DNA of 8,381 nt from Pseudomonadota bacterium (lineage in GTDB: Bacteria > Verrucomicrobiota > Verrucomicrobiia > Chthoniobacterales > UBA6821). The notes under the pieces were generated by a model, which saw nothing but the letters and a program-made list of their open reading frames with translations, ran no database searches and had not been told where the DNA came from. Shown here piece after piece: positions 5,059-8,381 of this stretch. Within the stretch, counting starts at the first letter, position 1. Every line of letters starts with the position of its first letter. The stretch is taken from the NCBI GenBank assembly GCA_009928265.1, contig RFPR01000088.1:1-8381 (forward strand), read 5' to 3'. The translations under genes and the position numbers were made by a program.

Positions 5059-6293
5059 CAGAGGGAGAACTCGGTGAGGTTCAGCCTTACGTACTCCTCG
5101 GTCAGGTCGGTTGTGAGCAAACGGGCCTCACCCTTGCCTCCATGGAGATCGACCAGCACGGAGAACTCTTTCTTTGCCGCGATCTTGCGCAGCTTCAGCT
5201 CACCCCTCATGTCCTGGCACCCCATGCCGTTCTTGGCCGCCTTCATTCCGTCGTAGGCGATCTCGACCTTATCCGGATCGAACTTGGCGCCGGAGTATCC
5301 AGCGGCATCGAGGATGCGACCCCAGTTGGGATCCCCACCCGCCCAAGCCGACTTCACAAGTTGGGAGTTGGCAATGGCACGGGCTGCGAGATGGGCATCA
5401 GCCTCGGAGCGGGCGCCCTTGACCGTGAGTTCGATTACCTTGGAAGTCCCCTCCCCGTCGGCCACGATCGCACGGGCCAGATCGGCGCAGACGGCCTGCA
5501 GAGCGAAGGCAAAGGAGCGCTGCTCGGAAGCCGTGCGGATCTTCACTCCAGAGAGACCATTGGCAAGCGTGACCACTGTGTCATTGGTCGAGCAGTCCCC
5601 GTCGACGGTAATGCAGTTGAAGGTCTTGCCCACGGATTCTCGGAGGGCCTTGCGCAGGAAGGCCGCAGGCACAGCCGCATCGGTCGTGATGACGCAGAGC
5701 ATCGTGGCCATGTTCGGTGAGATCATCCCCGCCCCCTTGGACATGCCGCCAATGCGGAAGGATTTGGAGCCGACCTTCACCTCGTAGGAGGACTGCTTCG
5801 GCACGCTGTCGCTGGTCATGATCGACTTCGCCGCAGCCAGAGCGGCGGCAGGGGAGGCCTTCAGCGAACCAGCGGCCTCACGGATTCCGGGAATCATCTT
5901 GGGCAAGGGAATCTGGACACCGATGCGGCCCGTAGAGCAGACTAGCATCTCGTCGGCATGGATGCCGAGGGCCACGGCGGCGGAGTTGGCGCATTGCTCG
6001 GCGGCACGCAGACCGGGCTCACCGGTGCAGGCGTTGGCATTGCCGCTATTGAGCAGGACAGCCTGAGCCTTACCACTCTCCAGATGACGGCGGGAGAGCA
6101 GAACCGGAGCGGCTTTGACCAGATTCGTCGTGAAGACCCCGGCGGCCGTCGCAGCGGTTTCGGAGACCACGAGGCAGAGATCATCGCGCTTCTTGCCGTT
6201 CTTTGGGGGCGTGCGTTTGATGCCGCAGGAGACGGCGGAAGCGGAGAAACCCTTGGCGGCGTTGACGCCACCGGTGATGCGTTTCAGAGACAT
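5058..6293 (-). CDS. argJ: Glutamate N-acetyltransferase (ornithine acetyltransferase)
   Basis: ArgJ moves the acetyl group from N-acetylornithine to glutamate, recycling it in the cyclic arginine pathway; some members also use acetyl-CoA. The 411-residue length is normal. The self-cleavage site lies in KGAGMISPNMATMLCVITTD, with the break expected between Ala196 and Thr197; Thr197 becomes the catalytic N-terminal residue of the beta chain. Other family signatures are CSTGRIG at 119-125, TVDGDCSTNDT at 229-239, WAGGDPNWGRI and the C-terminal EEYVRLNLTEFS. Whether it can also make acetylglutamate from acetyl-CoA cannot be read from the sequence. The sequence just before the start is a pyrimidine-rich tandem repeat (on the coding strand) with no Shine-Dalgarno. 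Confidence 0.97.
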   Translation of the reverse strand: MSLKRITGGVNAAKGFSASAVSCGIKRTPPKNGKKRDDLCLVVSETAATAAGVFTTNLVKAAPVLLSRRHLESGKAQAVLLNSGNANACTGEPGLRAAEQCANSAAVALGIHADEMLVCSTGRIGVQIPLPKMIPGIREAAGSLKASPAAALAAAKSIMTSDSVPKQSSYEVKVGSKSFRIGGMSKGAGMISPNMATMLCVITTDAAVPAAFLRKALRESVGKTFNCITVDGDCSTNDTVVTLANGLSGVKIRTASEQRSFAFALQAVCADLARAIVADGEGTSKVIELTVKGARSEADAHLAARAIANSQLVKSAWAGGDPNWGRILDAAGYSGAKFDPDKVEIAYDGMKAAKNGMGCQDMRGELKLRKIAAKKEFSVLVDLHGGKGEARLLTTDLTEEYVRLNLTEFSL

Positions 6294-6298
6294 ATTTG

Positions 6299-6340
6299 GA
6301 AGCTAGGAGTTAGAAGCTGGTAGATAGAAACTAGGAGAAA
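6299..6340. repeat. Three degenerate 14-bp tandem repeats between argC and argJ
   Basis: The units are GAAGCTAGGAGTTA (6299-6312), GAAGCTGGTAGATA (6313-6326) and GAAACTAGGAGAAA (6327-6340). Pairwise they match at 11, 11 and 10 of 14 bases. They account for 42 of the 47 bases between the argC stop and the argJ start and end flush against the argC stop codon. On the coding (minus) strand they read as a CTAGCTTC-like, pyrimidine-rich leader directly before the argJ ATG. Function is unknown; effects on argJ translation or mRNA processing are possible. Confidence 0.75.
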
Positions 6341-7399
6341 TCAGATCAGTCCCTCCGTCTCGGGCAATCCGGCCCGGACGTTATAGCACTGGACGGCCTG
6401 TCCCGCGGCCCCTTTCACAAGATTATCGAGCACGGAGAGGATCACGATCCGGCCGGTCCTTGGCTCGTCGTAGAGCGCGATGTCGCAGAAGTTTGTCCCA
6501 GTGACATGCTTGGTGTCGGGAGGCGTTTCCCTGATCCGGACGAACGGCTCGTCCGCATAAGCCTCCTCCAGGACCTTTCGGAGATCGGCTGCACTCTTCC
6601 CCTTGGCCGGCGTCGCGATGATCGTGGAGTGAATGCCCCGGTTCATCGGAGCGAGGTGCGGGATGAAGGTCAGGACGACCTTGGATCCCGCCGCTATGGA
6701 TAGCTGCTGTTCCACCTCGGAGAGATGCCGGTGCCTGGGCAGTCCGTAGGCCCGCATCGACTCATTGCACTCAGCGTAGAGGTAGTCGACGGCTGCCTTG
6801 CGCCCCGCACCACTCACGCCACTGGCGCTGGAGACAACGATTCCCGAGGGGTCGAGGAGCCCCGACTTCATCAGCGGGATAAGAGGCAACTGGATACTCG
6901 TTGGATAGCAACCAGCACAGGCGATAAGGGGAGATTGCCGGATCGCCTCCCTGGAGAGCTCGGGGATCGCATAGATCGCCTGCCTAAGTAGATCGGGGGC
7001 GGGATGCTCCCCGCCGTAGTAGTCAGCGTACACCTCCGCATCCCGGAGCCGAAAGTCGGCGCTTAGATCAAGGACCACCTTGCGGGCCTTCAAAGCCGCC
7101 ATGGCGTACTCGGCAGCGACACCATGGGGCAGGGCCAGGAAAACGGCCCCCGAATCACACGCGGCGATATTCGAGGGATCCGCCTCGGTAAAGACCAGCC
7201 GGGAAATCTTAAGACCGGAAAACCTCGGCATTACTTCCCCAAGAGCCTTGCCGGCATGCTGGCGTGAGAAAACCGTCGTCACTTCTGCAGTCGGATGCCG
7301 ATCGAGCAGGGCGCAAAGCTCCTCACCGGAGTAACCGCTGGCCCCGACAATCGCGACCTTCCTCAGGGCGGGATCAGCTTGGGAGGTGGTGGAATTCAT
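6341..7399 (-). CDS. argC: N-acetyl-gamma-glutamyl-phosphate reductase
   Basis: ArgC reduces N-acetylglutamyl phosphate to the semialdehyde with NADPH, the third arginine step. The 352-residue protein has the nucleotide-binding loop GASGYSGEEL at 19-28, the LALPHG motif at 88-93, LDLSADFRL at 110-118, the catalytic Cys164 in CAGCYPTS, the HRH segment at 223-225, and HLAPMNRGIHST with His248. The C-terminus QCYNVRAGLPETEGL is the family's standard end. The first 13 residues (MNSTTSQADPALR) are a variable leader. It is the first gene of argC-argJ-argB. A possible minus-strand promoter is TTGCGC (7431-7436) and TAATCT (7409-7414), 16 bases apart, which would give a very short 5' leader; this is weak. 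No arginine-repressor site was recognised. Confidence 0.97.
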   Translation of the reverse strand: MNSTTSQADPALRKVAIVGASGYSGEELCALLDRHPTAEVTTVFSRQHAGKALGEVMPRFSGLKISRLVFTEADPSNIAACDSGAVFLALPHGVAAEYAMAALKARKVVLDLSADFRLRDAEVYADYYGGEHPAPDLLRQAIYAIPELSREAIRQSPLIACAGCYPTSIQLPLIPLMKSGLLDPSGIVVSSASGVSGAGRKAAVDYLYAECNESMRAYGLPRHRHLSEVEQQLSIAAGSKVVLTFIPHLAPMNRGIHSTIIATPAKGKSAADLRKVLEEAYADEPFVRIRETPPDTKHVTGTNFCDIALYDEPRTGRIVILSVLDNLVKGAAGQAVQCYNVRAGLPETEGLI

Positions 7400-7470
7400 G
7401 ATGCGAAGAGATTAGTGAACCTGCCGGTAAGCGCAACGGTTGAAACAATCGATGAGAGGAGATAAAGAAC

Positions 7471-7497
7471 CACGAAACTCACGAACAACACGAAAGG
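7471..7497. repeat. 9-bp tandem repeat, CACGAA type
   Basis: Three units in perfect 9-base register: CACGAAACT, CACGAACAA, CACGAAAGG. The first six bases of each unit are identical. Confidence 0.7.
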
Positions 7498-7644
7498 ATT
7501 CGATCTGAGAGAAATCAGGGAATCCGTTAAAAGAATCATCGTCCCAAGCATCTATCTTGAGCTGGCAAAGAGACTCTCTGTGCCCCACAAAGCCCTTGTG
7601 CCTTCTGTGCATCTCGAAGCGACACTCGCAATCCCCTCCTCTCC

Positions 7645-7668
7645 GCGTCCCTGCGTCCCTGCGCGAGA
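7645..7668. repeat. 8-bp tandem repeat, GCGTCCCT type
   Basis: Two perfect units GCGTCCCT (7645-7652 and 7653-7660) followed by a diverged third, GCGCGAGA (7661-7668). It belongs to the same intergenic mosaic as the CACGAA repeat. Confidence 0.65.
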
Positions 7669-7706
7669 ACTTTCAGTCCTTCAGTTTTAAAAGGGACTTG
7701 CACGAT

Positions 7707-7735
7707 GAGCCAAGAATCACGATGCTCCTTGGCTC
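7707..7735. other. Stem-loop just upstream of tRNA-Pro
   Basis: GAGCCAAG (7707-7714) and CTTGGCTC (7728-7735) form a perfect 8-bp stem with a 13-base loop, ending five bases before the tRNA. There is no following T run, so it is not a standard terminator. It may be part of the tRNA leader or a processing structure. The direct repeat CACGATG at 7701-7707 and 7718-7724 overlaps it. Confidence 0.45.
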
Positions 7736-7740
7736 GAGAA

Positions 7741-7814
7741 CGGGCTGTAGCACAGCTTGGTAGTGCGCTTGAATGGGGTTCAAGAGGTCGTGGGTTCGAA
7801 TCCCGCCAGCCCGA
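7741..7814 (+). tRNA. tRNA-Pro (anticodon GGG)
   Basis: This 74-base sequence folds as a full cloverleaf. The acceptor stem CGGGCTG/CAGCCCG is perfect over 7 bp. The D arm is GCAC/GTGC with loop AGCTTGGTA. The anticodon stem CTTGA/TCAAG encloses ATGGGGT, which puts GGG at 7775-7777 with T before and G after it, as expected for proline. The variable region has 5 bases. The T arm GTGGG/CCCGC with loop TTCGAAT has one G-T pair. The discriminator is A. CCA is not encoded. The bases just outside are complementary (7734-7740 with 7816-7822), so the precursor could have an extended acceptor stem. Confidence 0.97.
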
Positions 7815-7823
7815 GTTCTCGAT

Positions 7824-7850
7824 CTTCCGGAGAGGTCGTTCCCTCCGAAG
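7824..7850. other. Imperfect hairpin downstream of tRNA-Pro
   Basis: CTTCCGGAGAGG (7824-7835) pairs with CCCTCCGAAG (7841-7850) through a 4-bp and a 4-bp helix plus a GG/CC pair, with two single-base bulges and a short loop. It could stabilise or end the tRNA transcript, but no T run follows. Confidence 0.28.
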
Positions 7851-7960
7851 AGGTTCCAACGGGATGCAGGGATAGCTGGGTTGGGCAAAGAGCGACGGAA
7901 TCGCTACAGAGACAATCATTCAGCTTCTACAGAGAGAACGCTGCTGTGAGACATTTAAAT

Positions 7961-7988
7961 TTGACGAAGGGGATAACAGCGACATACT
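7961..7988 (+). promoter_or_regulatory. Possible sigma-70 promoter of the LamG gene
   Basis: TTGACG (7961-7966, five of six consensus bases) and CATACT (7983-7988, four of six) are separated by 16 bases. Transcription would start about 7995, giving a leader of only some 6 bases, which agrees with the absence of a Shine-Dalgarno before 8001. It was judged by eye only. Confidence 0.3.
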
Positions 7989-8000
7989 TCCGATACCCCT

Positions 8001-8381
8001 ATGCAAAAGCTCATACTCTCCCTTCTCGTTGCCTTTGGACTGATTGGCAGTGCTACTGCTTCGGTTCTAACAGGATCCCTTACCAATGGTTTAGTTGGCT
8101 ACTGGTCTCTAAATGGAACAACACAAGATTCATCTTCATACGCTAACACAGGCACAGGTTACGATTTAGCTTTAACGACAGATAGGTTTGGAAAAGCTAA
8201 TAATGCTTACTATTTCAACGGTACTACTAGCTACATCGATCTTGGCAATAAATATCAATACAATTTTGGAAATAGTGATTTTACTTTATCCGCTTGGATT
8301 CTTTCTGGTCCTAAACAGATTGAAAACGCCACATACATCCTAAGCAAGTTCGATGCGCCAAATCCATCAAGCTATGGCCTC
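8001..8381 (+). CDS. Secreted LamG-domain protein, N-terminal part
   Basis: The frame runs from ATG at 8001 off the end of the window, so only the first 127 residues are seen. Residues 1-20 form a signal peptide: Lys3, a hydrophobic core LILSLLVAFGLIG, and an A-T-A cleavage site before Ser21. A LamG/concanavalin A-like lectin domain (LamG_3 type) begins at about residue 28: LVGYWSLNGTTQDSS, then TDRFGKANNAYYFNGTTSYI, then DFTLSAWI. Such domains bind carbohydrate or protein ligands outside the cell, often within large surface or enzyme proteins; what follows here is unknown. Composition is strikingly different: hand counts over 8101-8280 give 35% G+C against about 57% in a row of the alpha-E gene. 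No Shine-Dalgarno is seen. An origin by transfer is possible but not shown. Confidence 0.88.
   Translation, partial: MQKLILSLLVAFGLIGSATASVLTGSLTNGLVGYWSLNGTTQDSSSYANTGTGYDLALTTDRFGKANNAYYFNGTTSYIDLGNKYQYNFGNSDFTLSAWILSGPKQIENATYILSKFDAPNPSSYGL

Larger units (their letters stand above)
7400..7740. other. Intergenic region with short-period repeats, no gene seen
   Basis: This 341-base gap between the argC start and the tRNA shows no coding sequence I can support; the short frames in it lack family features and overlap the repeats. It holds three kinds of short-period motif: CACGAA units (7471-7497), TGTGCC-like units (7578-7613) and GCGTCCCT units (7645-7668). A palindrome TTTTAAAA lies at 7685-7692 and an 8-bp stem-loop at 7707-7735. 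Promoters for argC (leftward) and the tRNA (rightward) should lie here, but neither is clear. Confidence 0.6.

Noticed and set aside
7412..7612. 66-codon minus-strand open frame before argC
   Set aside because: It overlaps the short-period repeats, has no start signal and no family features; the peptide reflects repeat content.
6299..7668. CRISPR array
   Set aside because: The tandem repeats are contiguous 8-, 9- and 14-base units without unique spacers, and no cas genes are present.
7536..7919. Minus-strand open frame containing DSNPRPLEPHSSALPSCAT
   Set aside because: This is the well-known artefact of translating the antisense strand of a tRNA gene, here tRNA-Pro.
7757..8146. Plus-strand open frame of 129 codons after the tRNA
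   Set aside because: It begins inside the tRNA and overlaps the LamG gene in another frame; the LamG frame has a clear signal peptide and domain.

Overview
The window reads as chromosomal DNA of a free-living, fairly GC-rich bacterium (hand counts near 57% G+C in coding rows of the left part). The protein sequences and several repeat types suggest Verrucomicrobiota or a related PVC lineage. That is an impression from sequence style, since there is no rRNA or other marker here. None of the eight gene starts I could inspect has a convincing Shine-Dalgarno motif at normal spacing.

Layout, plus strand first. Positions 1-2293 hold a tight three-gene unit: the C-terminus of a circularly permuted ATP-grasp protein, an alpha-E (DUF403) protein, and a transglutaminase-like cysteine protease. 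This trio recurs in many bacteria and is predicted to make and trim a peptide or amide-linked product of unknown identity. After a 209-bp regulatory-looking gap with a 20-bp palindrome resembling an NrdR box come nrdR (2503-3000) and a translationally coupled gene (2997-3557). The product of the coupled gene appears to carry a second, degenerate ATP-cone-like domain. A HINT-type HIT hydrolase gene follows (3591-3929).

Positions 3931-4162 are filled by a 232-bp element with 32-bp terminal inverted repeats (30 of 32 matching). It sits exactly in the gap between the convergent HIT and argB genes and looks like a MITE or other small repeat element. On the minus strand argC-argJ-argB (7399 down to 4177) form an arginine biosynthesis operon. 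argJ and argB overlap by one base, and the argC-argJ gap is almost entirely three degenerate 14-bp tandem repeats. The three enzymes give N-acetylglutamate phosphorylation, reduction of the phosphate, and acetyl transfer, so acetyl groups are recycled.

The right end (7400-8381) is an intergenic mosaic of short-period repeats, then tRNA-Pro(GGG) at 7741-7814, then a much more AT-rich secreted LamG-domain protein gene that runs off the window (8001 onward). The composition break just after a tRNA gene could mark the edge of acquired DNA, but no integrase or attachment repeat is visible.

The best candidates for something undescribed are the nrdR-coupled ATP-cone-like protein, the 232-bp inverted-repeat element, and the repeat-filled argC-argJ spacer.
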